Below are positions 24,475 through 35,491 of a stretch of DNA of 64,000 bases, one piece after another. The notes under the pieces were generated by a model. It was given only the letters and a program-made list of their open reading frames with translations. It was not told the origin of the DNA and ran no database searches. A program made the position numbers and the translations under genes. Every line of letters begins with the position of its first letter. The first letter of the stretch is position 1. Origin of the DNA: Ifrita kowaldi (lineage: Eukaryota; Chordata; Aves; Passeriformes; Cinclosomatidae); assembly GCA_013398055.1 (NCBI GenBank), contig VZRS01001709.1, forward strand, positions 62,001 to 126,000, written 5' to 3'.

Positions 24475-24749
24475 GGTTTGGTTCATTTGCATATCAGGGT
24501 TAATTCTCCAATTAAAGCTTCAGTTAATGATGTAATTTCCCCTCAGCTTGCCCCCCTTTAGAGGCTTTTTTGTTTATACTTTTTGGGCCTAGGACAGTCT
24601 GGGTGTCCTTGAAGAGCAGGTCTGGAGAGGCTTTGTTGTGTCTACCTAGCATGAGAGAGCAGAAATTAACAGGCTACAAGAAACTTCAGAGTTACACACT
24701 AAGCAGAACAGTGACTTGAAAAATATAAATGTTAAAACCTAAGGCATCA

Positions 24750-26384
24750 TCCCCAAAGAAAGGGCCATGTCCTCCAGGGCAGAAGAGGGACAATTTGTTT
24801 AGCAGAAGCAAAGAAGGAAAGTTCCCGCAAGACTCTTCCAGTGTCACCCTCCGCAGTGACCAATCTTGTGTGGCTGAGTGAAAACAGCCCAAAAAGCCTC
24901 TCCCAGTTATTGTACATCAGTATAATCACTGGCATGCTGGAGTCTTCTGGTATCTCTCTTAAAAGTTCTATTACTCAGAAACAGCCTAAGGAAAGGCCAG
25001 TCCTTGCTTTCGTCCAAGATGGGTAAGGATGGGAAAAAACGGACCAGAGTCCAAAGCCATAACCTGCAATTAGATCGCCCTAAGACCAGCAGGAAGTTAT
25101 CCCGTGTGGGCTCACAGAGCTTTTCCAGGAATGACAAATTGTCCTGCTATGTTGACTCTGCAGAAGGTTAGAAGTTGGGAACATTTGGGCTTAAAACTTC
25201 CAGATAAAGTGCTTGAAGAGTAACTTTGGAGTCACATTAGCGGAGACAGCAACATCTACCACACAGAGATCAGAACAGAAGTTGAGTGCTCCTCCATCCA
25301 AAAGCCTCACTGCATCTTTTATGGATCTGGAGAGACTGTACGAAGTGTAGCATTGCCCAAGTTTCTCCAGAAATGTGCACATCCTGCAAGGGAGAAAAGT
25401 TGGGTGGTTTTGGGGGGTGTTATTAGGAAGCCATTTGTATTTTGTCATCTCTACAGTTGAATTTCACAGGAAACATGGAGCTCTAGCATCGTTAGCCTTT
25501 TGGATTAGAATGTACTTCTTGCTCTGAGCTTCTACTAACACTAATTTCCAATTCACTCTTCATTCATTAAATAAGTTGTAAATGATAGGACTATTATTCA
25601 AGAAGGACTCAAACGTGTGAAAATAAAATCTGGATATCTATCACACACTGTAACTGCATTTGTGTCTATCATCATTCAATATCAACTATCAAGCCAGGTA
25701 ACCACAGAAATCCCTCAAGGCAGTATAAAATTTAAGTCATAGTCTTCGAATACAGCTACCTGTTTGTGATAAGAGCCTCACTTCAGGACAATGCTGCTGG
25801 TGAATTTTAAGGGACTAGGAATTCATCTACACATCTATGAGCCATAGAATCTGAATGTCTTGATAAATCATGCTTGATAATCACTGATAACACTTGAGAG
25901 TATTGCCACTGGACAGGAGATAGCATTTCTGAAAATATACACAGATCTGAATCCTGGTTATGTTACTTAAGGACAGGCTGAATTTCTTTCAATTTTTACT
26001 CACGTCAGCTGTCTCATTACCTCAGAGCCATTTCTACCATGACAAAGGAGGTGCTGATCACTCCCAGTCACCCTTCATTCTTATTTCAAGTGGTTGTGAT
26101 ACAGATTTAGATCAATATTTTGAAGCTTGGAGCTTTCTGATTTTAAAGCTTTCTCTTCTGTCCTGTTTTTATGTCACCATCTTATTATGTAGCATAAAAT
26201 ACACCTAACAATGATTTATTAAATTTGATATTATTAGATTCGCATTAAAAGCTCCCAGTTCGTACTTTTTTTATAAAAACACACTCAAGAAATCCCTTTT
26301 GGAGAACTGCATTGGTACATTTCAAGACTAGAGTGGATTTTCCTTTAAATAAGTCCTTCCTAGCTCTTAGGCTCCATATGGAAA
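24750..26384. other. unique DNA, no gene seen
   Basis: Nothing recognised beyond short chance frames. The copy 1 LTR abuts its left side. Confidence 0.5.
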
Positions 26385-26465
26385 TCACTAGGTGGAACGC
26401 TATGGCCTGTAGGTCTGGCACCATAACCATAATGGTCCTTTCTGACCTCAGAATCTATCCAAATG
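26385..26465 (+). mobile_element. ancient CR1 (L3-like) 3' tail
   Basis: Reads AGGTGGAACGCTATGGCCTG, then ACCATAATGGTCCTTTCTGAC, then CTCAGAATCTATCC. This is the tail order of old amniote CR1 lineages (ATTCTATGGCCTG ... AATGGTCCCTTCTGGCC ... AATCTATGAATC). Only the last 80 bp are recognisable. Confidence 0.55.
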
Positions 26466-29400
26466 TTTGACTTACAGTGCATCAGCATGAAAAGGAGCTT
26501 ACTTTTTTCCACATCATTTTTATAGCATTACTCAGGCATTTGTGAGCAGAATGTAAAGCAGGTCCCGCACGTCATGGATTTTGAAACCACTGCATTCACA
26601 TGTAAGAAACAGATGGAGAATTACATTGCCAAGACCTCACCCCCTTTGTAGGGAACTAATGGGAACAACAGTATAAAAAAGTCTCCAGTTTTAATTGAAG
26701 AATTAAAGATTTTTGTGATGTATTTTGTAATTAAGTGATGGAAAGCTGATTTTTTTGGCCATTCCTGCAGTAATGAAATCTTGCCACAAAAGCCATCCTG
26801 AAGTGCTTGCTAGCCACAAAGGATGTGAAAACACAGAGAAAAAATCTACCAGGTAAGGGAGATTATATTTTTTGTTGATATTGTATCAAGCAAACACTAT
26901 TGCAGGTATTTGGTTAATTCAGAACATGTTTCAGTTGCGTATTACAGAAACCTGTCCTGTCTCACTATGTCCCAAGGCCCCTCTGCACAGAGGCTGTTTC
27001 CACTGCCTCCATCTCTCTCCCTCTTCTTTATCAGACATCATCTTCTGCCCATGGACCATCTCTGTGTGGTCTGGTGTTGAGTGTCACCAAGCTGAGCCAC
27101 GTCCCAGTGGCGATGAGGAAGAAAGCCATACAAGCCAACATTGTGTGCTGACAGTGAATACTGTCTCATCGTGGCTATGGCTCTTCACCTAAGTTATGAT
27201 GACACTCTGTTTTCATCACAAACACCAAATATTCTGGCACACAGGCCCTCAGCACAGACCCAGCAGATCTGAGAGTGTTGAAAGCTCTCTGTATATTTGC
27301 ACAAGACACCATGCTGCTCTGAGAGCCATCCCACCTACACTCCACTAAAACACCCAAAAACGATCCTGTAGTTTGCTTTAGACTCTGAAATGGATCTTCC
27401 TTTTCCTTTTGTATTGGAGAGCCCTCACAAGTGGGATTTCCTTTCGATCCTTCACCTTTTACTCTGCATAACCCATGCCAAGGCTTGTGCTCTGTCAATG
27501 GTGTTTTTTCCTCTAAATTTCCAAAATGGAAAAGGCGCCAGAGGTAAGTCCAACAGAACAGCAGGATTCACGTAAGTGCTGTTGCAAAATTCAGCTAAAT
27601 TCTACCAACTGAAGCACTGAAAAGATTTTGCTAAGACACCTTGCTCCAACAGCAGCAAAATCTTAGGACTGAAACCTATGCCTACCGAGGATGTTTTGTT
27701 ACCATCACACAGGGAAGTTGGGCTGCACTAACAAGCCTGATTTAAGGCTCAGTCAAAAAAATAGCTTCCAAATTAGCTCCAGGTTATCCATCATCCTGAT
27801 ACCCCTATGCAAACACCATGCTAGCTATTAAGGAAGTTGATGGAAATAAAATCTGGAAGTGGGTTAAACTTACAATATGTACTCCAGAGTAGTATGGTAA
27901 GGCAAACAGGATTACAGGCAGCAAGCTGAAGGCCTTGCTGTTTTCTTTACATCAGATGTAATCACTATCAACTTCTTCCTACTGGCCTTCAAACATGCTC
28001 AAAACCTCTCCTTCAGTATTAAGAGGGAACATGAACCAGCTTGGATAAAAGGTCAGATCTATGAAAACAAAAAAAGGCATTAAGCAAGCAGACTTGAAGA
28101 AAAGGATGCATCATTTAGAATGTTCTAAGTAGAACAATCCAAATATTTCAGTATTAGTGCCAAAAGAATCTGAACCAAAATCACACCCATATAAGTATTC
28201 AAGCTCACACATTTAGATCTCTGTCCAAAAACCAGAATCAAGTATTCTCTATTATTTTTCTGTCTGGCCTTAGAAAGACTTTCTGGAAATGTCAAAGCAA
28301 TCTATTTTACACTTGAGATAAGAAAAAACAATCAGAAAACATGCAGCACAATGTTTCAGGACCCTATTTGGACTCTTTAACTATAATGGAAACACTATCA
28401 GAGGCTTGACCCAAATTTACCACAAGGTAAGGAATGGCTGAGGCAGTCACTCAAATAAAGATGCAAGTCAGCTTTATATATTACTCCTGCAATAAAAGCA
28501 GTTGATTCATCATGTAAGCACCACGTTGCAGGGGTGCAACAAACCAACCCTTCTTCCACAGAGTTGTGTTATACACACTGTTTCCATACCACACAGCCAC
28601 AACTCATGAATGTGCAGTATTTTTTGTGGCAGTGCTAGTCTGATCATCCCATTCCTAAAGCTGATGTAGATATGGATACAAAAACACGAGCTGAGATTTT
28701 GCTGAAGTAGTGATCCATTGGTTTAATAGGATACAGCTCAGGATACTCCCCTGAGAGATGTTCACCCTGAAGGCAGCAGCACTGCAACTCCAAGGGGAGG
28801 AGCACGGAGGTAAATCTGGAGCTTTATGTTGATCTTCTTGTTACACATACAAGAATGTCAAACACCAGGAGTAAAATGGGTTTGGACTTCATGGACTGAT
28901 CCCTTCACTGTTGCAGGATGGGATTAAAAATGCATAAGCCAACTCATGCACTGATTCTTTGATTCCATACATCCATCCTCTTGCTCAAACCTGAAGTTCA
29001 AACCTTCCTTTTCAGGCAGGAATGGTGTTGGGCTGCCACAAGGATGACGATGGCCACAGACAGCAAATGATTACAGCAGTGATAATGAAAGCATTTGCCA
29101 TTAGCATGGAACAATTTGACACAGAGTGTCAGTATTTAGAAAGCCACATCCTGCTGTTTGCATCCTTGGGCTCTTTGGCTGAGATGCAGGATTTGATGGG
29201 TGGGGCAGGATCAGTCAAATGCCATATTTGCCAGTATGGGAGGCTCTACAGTGAGAAATAGTGACCCAGAGCACTACACAGTAACAGCAGACAGAATAAT
29301 TTAGAGTCTGAGAAGGGCTCAAAAAACTTCCTACAAATAATGGACACAGAAACCTTCTTCTGCAAAGAAGTTAAGCAGAAAATAAATATGAGGTAAAATT

Positions 29401-30292
29401 CCAAACAGAGTATTTAAGTATTTAAGCTGCCAGTTCCACCTAGAACTCTCCTGCAAGAGTTCAAGGAAAAGTCCCCTGAAGGCAGATATGCAGAAGTGTT
29501 TGAAAATGTTTAGCTGTCCCCCAAACTTGCATAAAGTGAAGACAGGCAGCCTTAAGAGTCCAGCTTTCCCGATACGAAAGAGAAATGCTGCTAAGTATTT
29601 CAAGTGTGTCTTGGACCTCATCTAACTTGCAAAGAAAAAAGATTAATCCTCACAACTTCCTAGTAGGGAACATAATAAAGGAAATAAGTGGCGAATTTAG
29701 CAAGCTGGAGTTTCTGTATCCTTCACTGTAGACATCAAACAACTCGACCACGTTGCGTCAAGTAAAAGAAACAGGAAGGGAGAGATCACACAGCTTGAGT
29801 TCCTTGGCTCCAGTAAGGCCGAGGCACTGCTGCTGAGGAGGATGGAAATCCTATATTCTTCCTCTGGGGCAGGAAGTACCTGTAAACATCTCAGAAATAT
29901 TCTGCTTTAGCATACTGTAAACAAGAATACATCATATCCACTGCTCCAGACCATGTAGGGAAAAGAACTGGACAACCTTGGATTCAACCTAGAAGGGGAG
30001 AAGGCAGGGGAACTGAGTCATAGCTTAGAAAAACAAGATTAAAAAGAACTTTTGGGATGGGACAGGAACTGAGGTTTTAAGTGGGGCAATTCCAAAGGAA
30101 GGAAGGACACCTACTACCTATTCCAATAATATTTTACATTTATGTAACTGCAGTGGCTGCCGTCCAAGGACCTGAAAATACTAAGGGCTTCCAGTTAACC
30201 AGATTTCAAATTCCAGGGAGATTATAAAGCATTATTCTTCATTTTTGCCACATGTCAAAACACCTAGCCAAGAACCAGTTTTACACTTCCAG
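26466..30292. other. unique DNA, no gene seen
   Basis: A possible very decayed MIR-like antisense word string (ACAGATGGAGAATTACATTGC) lies near 26608. Otherwise unique DNA with short overlapping chance frames. Confidence 0.45.
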
Positions 30293-30623
30293 GCAATTAA
30301 AGACCCCCAGTCATTACAAAAGGTCATTTTCAAACAAAAATCAGCTGCTGTGCAGTGGAGTATATCAAGGCGATGTTCCCAGACATGCCTTTCCAAATGG
30401 ACATTATGTGTATGGACAAACCATTCGGACTTTCTATGACAACATTTCTCATGTGAAGACATATAACACACACATGGCTACCCTGAAGACTGTGTTCAGA
30501 AATTTATGTCTAAACCCCATTTATGGAGATCCATTTGTTGCCTCTTTTCTGAAGCAAGATCCTGGAAAGCAGACAGCAACTCAAATCACAAATCTCTGTT
30601 TCTCAGTCCTGCTACTGTTCTGA
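30293..30623 (+). CDS. weak candidate terminal exon, unidentified
   Basis: I do not recognise the product. An acceptor-like site TTTTACACTTCCAG ends at 30292, followed by a frame open to a TGA at 30621. It contains GVYQGDVPRHAFPNGHYVYG and later RNLCLNPIYGDPFVASFLKQ. An ATTAAA poly(A) variant sits at 30647-30652, 24 bp after the stop, which would suit a last exon. The frame extends upstream to an ATG at 30252. Against it: the 123-codon length is within chance, and no upstream exon or family match is known to me. Aromatic and charged residues are well mixed, with no membrane segment except a hydrophobic C-terminal tail. Confidence 0.15.
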
Positions 30624-30879
30624 GAGTGGATGTCATTTATTATAGAATTAAATCTGAATTTTATTTTAGATAGACTGTTCAATCAAAGGACCTGAGCTGT
30701 CTCTGTGCTGGCCACCATTTGTATGAGAGAGACTCAGTGAATCTAAAGCCTGGCACTGACTACAACAAAGAGGAGAACAGGAAAGTGGAACAATTCAGGA
30801 CAAACTTCCAAATATCTAGTCCTCTGGCAGAATTTTGTACCCTTAAAGCAGAACACTGAATGTAATACCTGTGCCCAGA

Positions 30880-30935
30880 ATGGCTTTGGGAAGCTCATTT
30901 AATCTTCTTCAATCTCCATTTGTGTGAGACAAGAA
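30880..30935 (+). repeat. possible MIR-like SINE relic
   Basis: Reads TTTGGGAAGCTCATTTAATC, then TTCTTCAATCTCCATTTGTG. This parallels the MIR order CTTGGGCAAGTCATTTAATC, CTCAGTTTCCCCATCTG. Heavily diverged. Confidence 0.35.
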
Positions 30936-32151
30936 TTATTCCTGGTCTGAGGAGCAGGATGTGACTTAATGATTGATTGAACATCCCTCTTGTGAATGTC
31001 CAGTGGCATTTCAGTCTCTGCACCCTCATTTTTTCTAAAGCAGACACCCATGTAGGTGCATTGCTGCTCTGTCACACTCCCTACAGGCCACTGCCACAAA
31101 TGCCTTTGTGCACTTGCTAGAAAAAGCTGCCCACATCATAACATGTTTCTAATTTGTAAAGGCTGGAATATAAACTGAGATTATTTCCAATTCTACACAG
31201 CAACGTGCCAAGAGTGAAGCTCAAAAATCTTGACAACATGGAATAAGGGGAGCTGAGTTGTACGGATTACAGGAGGGCAGGAAGAGGAGTTTGGTGGCAG
31301 TGATATTTTGGGGGTGATCCAGCTGACTGTGAGACAAGATTGATTGATGCATTCCCATCAGGATCTAGAGGCAGAGCAGTACAAAGTAGTGATCACAGCA
31401 GCCTAGAGGATAAAGGTTACAGGACAACATCCAGGTATCATTTGAATCAAGATAGTTCTTTTTTCCTATATCTATTAATGTGCAATGGAACTGACAATTA
31501 ATGTAAGTTTTCAAATAGCAATGTCCATCTCTCTGGAAACCCCTCTGTCCAAAGAGACTGGTCAGTAACAGGTTTTAGATTAGGCTTCAGCAGAGTAACA
31601 ATCCATTGTAAAAACAGTGATTTTCTGGAGTAAAAGAGAGAGGAAAGAACGAGTGTTGATGCCAGCAGACCAAGAGAGCCGTTTCCTTTATTGAATGGAG
31701 CCTGTGGAAGGAGGAAACACAGTGCTATTATTACTCTAATAATTAAATATCTCTGTGCTTCTGTGGATAAACATGAATCTCTGTAACGCATCCCCTCAAA
31801 AAAGTGCCTTAAAACCATTAGTGGAAATCCTCAGGAAACCTAAAGCCAGAGCAATACACTTGAAATGTTCTACCAAAAAGCCATATGAGGCCTCCAAACA
31901 TGTCACCAGTAGGTTCAGTAGAGATGTGAAAAACTTTGCTTTTCCATTCCAAGAGTCGTTTACAAGTATTTGAAGAGGGCTCAAATAAGAAATCTGAATT
32001 AATTAAAGACATATCTTTGCTGCAAAACATGGCCAGCACCTGAAGGCATGTAGAAATAAGCACTGCCATTACTCATGCGGTGCAGTGGGCTGGCCTGGTC
32101 TGAGGCTTTTTCCTCCACAGTGGCTGAGGGAAGTCTGGTCTTCCTTTATTG
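30936..32151. other. unique DNA, no gene seen
   Basis: No repeat or gene recognised. Overlapping frames around 31750-32070 on both strands look like chance. Confidence 0.5.
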
Positions 32152-32184
32152 CTCCAGTGGTGGGACTGTGGAAAGCCACTGGAG
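32152..32184. repeat. hairpin, 9-bp perfect stem
   Basis: CTCCAGTGG (32152-32160) and CCACTGGAG (32176-32184) are perfect reverse complements separated by 15 bases. It sits inside a G+C-richer patch (32070-32350) with overlapping open frames on both strands, none of which I recognise. The hairpin may be incidental. Confidence 0.6.
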
Positions 32185-34677
32185 CACCACCAGCATCTGG
32201 GTGCTTTAGCTTGCACCAGTGCCATGGAGCAGAGACCAGAGGGACAGCAGGACACAGCTCATAGTCCCTCCCGACCCCAACTACGCCAACAGCTGGCACC
32301 AGCGCTGATTCTGGGTGTCCATGAGAAGATGGGGAAAACTCAAGCAAAATCCTGATCTAACTGCAATGAATTCAAGAGCAGATTCTGGCAATCAAGCCTA
32401 TTTCAATTCCTGCTCCCACACTGTAACCCATAGGACACCAAGGGTACCGATGGGACCATGAGCTACAGTCCTTAGGAAAGAAAACCAAGCCTGCATTTAA
32501 TCAGAGACACATGACATGTTAATGGATAACTGTAGATTAATTGAAACCATTGCTGCAACCAACTAGGAGCTTAGAAGGCAATATCACAGAAACGGTTTAG
32601 AGCTACTTGTGCTGATTAGGCATCAAAGATCTTAAGCAATGTTGCATATATTGAATATTCTGTTCTTCGGATAAATTGTTTGATGGGCACTTTAGAAAAG
32701 TTAGCTGAGCTCAGCAGACAGAAAATTGGCATGGAGACCATGCCAGTATAGATCTGCCACTGTTTGGAATATAAAGGAACAAAACCTCTGTTTGTAATCT
32801 GCTGCATGAGAACAAAGCAAAAAATCTCTCTAAATAAGAAAACAGTTTAAAACACCAAGTTTTTTCATGTTGTTATACGACTCTGATGTATCAAGTCTGC
32901 ACCAAATGACCTATAAAATTTAATGTGGGGAAGAATCCTTCCCAAAGAATTAGCTGCACAAGCAGATGAAGCCTAATATGAGGAGGAAAGGAAAACAAAC
33001 AGCTTTCAAAGCCGGGTATTTTATTACATAGTTAGCTGGCTATATATTAAAAGAATCATATGAAAGAAGAATAATGTTCCTGTTTACATTCATATGTTCC
33101 TTATAACTCAGCTATGTCAGACAAATCCTCTACCATGTCTATTATGTCAGACAAATCATCACAGATCTGTGCCTGCCCAATGCATGTGCATCAATGTGGT
33201 CCCTCAAAGTTCCCTGCCAAATCTCTGGGTGCCTATACCCAGACCTACAGGGAAACTTCTAAAGAGCTCTGTTTTCACATCCCTGTAGCTGATGTGGATC
33301 ATCAGGGAAGCAGCAGTTTGGTCCATGTGTGCCCTTGCAAAGAGCATCCTGCATCCCTGCCTTGGTGTTGTGTTTGCTGAGTACTCTCACACACAGCTTG
33401 AGGGGAAAGCTGCCATCTAACCCATAAATACTCAACATGAGATACACCTGCAAACCAATTTCACCAAAAGTACTGAGAAACAACCTTGAGAATCCCATTT
33501 GAAGTCTATAAACTCCATTATGCTCTGTAAAGGAGATGCGATCTTCCAGGAAACACTGGACTTGCCATTGAAATGCTAGATTTTCATTAGAATTTATCAT
33601 CATTCTTATTCTGAATGTATTTTAGGCAAAGTTGTCAGAAAGAAGCACAGGACCTTCCTGGATACCATTTTCTGGGTAAAACACACCTCTCTTATCATGG
33701 TAAGAGTTAATAAAAGCCTAATAAGTTAATAAAAGTTCATAAAAAGGACCTAGTTGAAAAGGTCTGAAACAGAAGATGGAGGAAGATGTTCAGGCCCTAC
33801 CTCTCCACCATTGAGGAAAAAGAGATGAAAGATCAAAAAGAGGGTGGGAGAGAGATTTGTCTCCCTGCCAATGCATTTTGGCAGCTCCATAAAGCTGGCA
33901 TGCCCATCTAACTGATCTTTAATTACTCTGCTTGCCATCCAGCCCAAACTGCCTTTGGAGTGTCTGGGGATTAGCAGCACTTGCGATTGTTACTAAGCTG
34001 CTTAGAAAATCTAAACTTTCACGTGTCAGAAAATTGGGATTTCAAACTGGTATCTTTATTCTTTCTTTTGCTGTGCATTGCAGAAGGACTCTGATTGTCT
34101 CCCAAAGAAGTCATTAATCTTTTGTTTTAAAGTGTTTGCTATTGTTATGTTTCTCTTTTTGCTTCAAGTGTTTTTCCTCCAAACTTTTACAGGTTTTGGC
34201 ACTTCTCACCTAAAAATGCATTTACTTGCTGTAAACTGAAGAAACAGTCATGGGTTTTGACTTTCCAATTAAAATTGTCCTTTAATTTGCTATTTTACCT
34301 TCTAATGCAGGTATTAAAATACTTCCTGAGCAGCTTAGCAATAATGCAGTGGTCTTTTAAAGCTGTACACTGCAGCTGGAAACCAGTTACAAAAATCAAA
34401 TCACAGTTCAAAGCCAAGCTACGCTGAAGAAACTTGTGCTGCAGTCTGGAAGTAGCAGCATATTTTTATAAACTAGGTTTTATACAGTGAATTGCACACT
34501 CTGTATACCAATATTAGTGTTAAACTCCAAAGAATGGATTTTCAGGTACACACGTGCCTGTGCCAGCCTCAGGTAGTTCAGCTGCATCACTCACGTAGTG
34601 CCTCTGAAAGAGCACTTAAAGATCCAAATCCATAAAGGCACAGAACATTTCCAGAGGGTGCAGAGCATTTCTTACTG
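32185..34677. other. unique DNA, no gene seen
   Basis: Contains a 15-bp direct repeat TATGTCAGACAAATC at 33113-33127 and 33143-33157 (30-bp spacing) and a short doubled GTTAATAAAAG word near 33706-33740. No gene or interspersed repeat recognised. Confidence 0.5.
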
Positions 34678-34737
34678 TGGGTAAAGTCACTGAAGTCATT
34701 GGGATTGGTCATGTGAATAATGACTACAGGGACTACA
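34678..34737. repeat. possible ancient repeat relic D
   Basis: Reads AAAGTCACTGAAGTCATTGG, then GATTGGTCATGTGAATAATG and ACTACAGG. The CACTGAAGTCA-TGGGATT core is shared with the fold-back relics, but the right half differs (CATGTGAATAA-GACTACAGG), so it is probably a related or different ancient repeat. Confidence 0.35.
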
Positions 34738-34910
34738 ATCCATGGGACTGCCATGAATTGCAAAAACTGAATACAAGGTTCCAGCCTTCTCTAGCAAAAA
34801 ACTGCACCTCCTGACTTGATGGTAAATCCTGAAGGCTTTTTAAAATTAATTAATCACTACCAAGAAAATACATCGAGAGGAAAATTAATATTGGCTGACT
34901 CACCTGAGGC

Positions 34911-34957
34911 TCATGGAATGGTTTGGGTCAGAAGGGACCTTAAAACTCATCTCCTTC
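34911..34957 (-). mobile_element. CR1 LINE, left part, split by an LTR
   Basis: The plus strand reads GGAATGGTTTGGGTCAGAAG, then GGACCTTAAAACTCATCTCC. This is the antisense 3' end of an avian CR1. It breaks off at CTTC (34954-34957), where the LTR begins, and resumes at 35396 with CTTCCAACCCCCCTGCCATG. The two halves form one element. Confidence 0.9.
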
Positions 34958-35231
34958 TGATGCCTTAGGATTTAGCTTTTACATTTTTCAGATCCTGTAC
35001 TGCTTTAGTGTATAACTCTAAAACTCCATATAGCCTGTCAGCTACTGTTCTCCCATCCTGGTCAGAGTAAACAAATCCTCTCTAGGCCTGGACTCAAGGA
35101 CACCTTACTGTTTCAGGCCTCAAAATATGTAAACTAAGCCTCTGAAAGGGGGAAACAAACTTGGGGTAAATGACTTCATTACCTGAAATTGTAATTGGAG
35201 AATTAACCCTGATAAGCAAATGGATCAAACT

Positions 35232-35238
35232 TATAAAA
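35232..35238 (+). promoter_or_regulatory. LTR TATA box TATAAAA
   Basis: Canonical TATA box in LTR copy 2, matching that of copy 1 and followed by the shared AACTCGTGACC word. Present activity is unknown. Confidence 0.7.
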
Positions 35239-35327
35239 GTGTGAGAAACTCGTGACCCGGTGTCCATTTCGGGTGTAGCCCCTAGGGCTCTGGCTGCCCA
35301 TAGCATACCTTAGTGAAGGCCCTTCAA

Positions 35328-35333
35328 TAAATA
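35328..35333 (+). terminator. LTR poly(A) signal AATAAA
   Basis: AATAAATACCTGC in LTR copy 2, about 95 bp after its TATA box. The same signal and following word occur in copy 1. Confidence 0.75.
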
Positions 35334-35395
35334 CCTGCTTTTATTCTCTTAATTTTGTCTAGCCTCTGTTTTTAGGTAGCCCCACCAAGGCATCA

Positions 35396-35491
35396 CTTCC
35401 AACCCCCCTGCCATGGGCAGGGACACCTCCCACTAGCCCAGGTCGCTCAATGCCCCATCCAACCTGGCCTTGAGCACTTCCAGGGATGAAC
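35396..35491 (-). mobile_element. CR1 LINE, right part, split by an LTR
   Basis: Continues the CR1 from 34957: CCCCCTGCCATGGGCAGGGA, CACCTCCCACTAGCCCAGGT, CCAACCTGGCCTTGAGCACT, TCCAGGGATGA. Similarity stops there, so it is a short 5'-truncated copy. A doubled CCATATTAG word directly follows. Confidence 0.9.

Larger units (their letters stand above)
24309..24749 (-). mobile_element. solo LTR of an endogenous retrovirus, copy 1
   Basis: A 441-bp element bounded by the inverted ends TGATGCCTT (24309-24317) and AAGGCATCA (24741-24749). Its reverse complement aligns along its length with the 438-bp LTR at 34958-35395; shared words include GGAGAATTAACCCTGAT and AACTCGTGACC. In the minus orientation it has a TATAAAA box, then an AATAAA signal, in the order U3-R-U5. 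No gag, pol or env sequence lies beside it, so it is a solo LTR left by recombination. Flanking 4-mers ATTC and TCCC do not match, so its target duplication has been lost or altered. It has a perfect 12-bp tandem doubling (24422-24445) missing from the other copy. Confidence 0.9.
34958..35395 (+). mobile_element. solo LTR of an endogenous retrovirus, copy 2
   Basis: A 438-bp element with perfect 9-bp inverted ends TGATGCCTT and AAGGCATCA. It is flanked by the direct duplication CTTC (34954-34957 and 35396-35399) and interrupts a CR1 copy whose two sides read through when it is removed. It is a relative of the LTR at 24309-24749, in the opposite orientation. TATA at 35232 and AATAAA at 35328 are in the expected order. 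No internal retroviral genes are adjacent. A 4-bp target duplication is typical of class I (gamma-like) elements, while class II usually gives 6 and ERVL 5; the class is inference. Confidence 0.95.

Noticed and set aside
24309..35395. The two LTRs as the two ends of one provirus
   Set aside because: They lie in opposite orientation and the 10 kb between them has no recognisable retroviral coding sequence, so they are separate solo LTRs.
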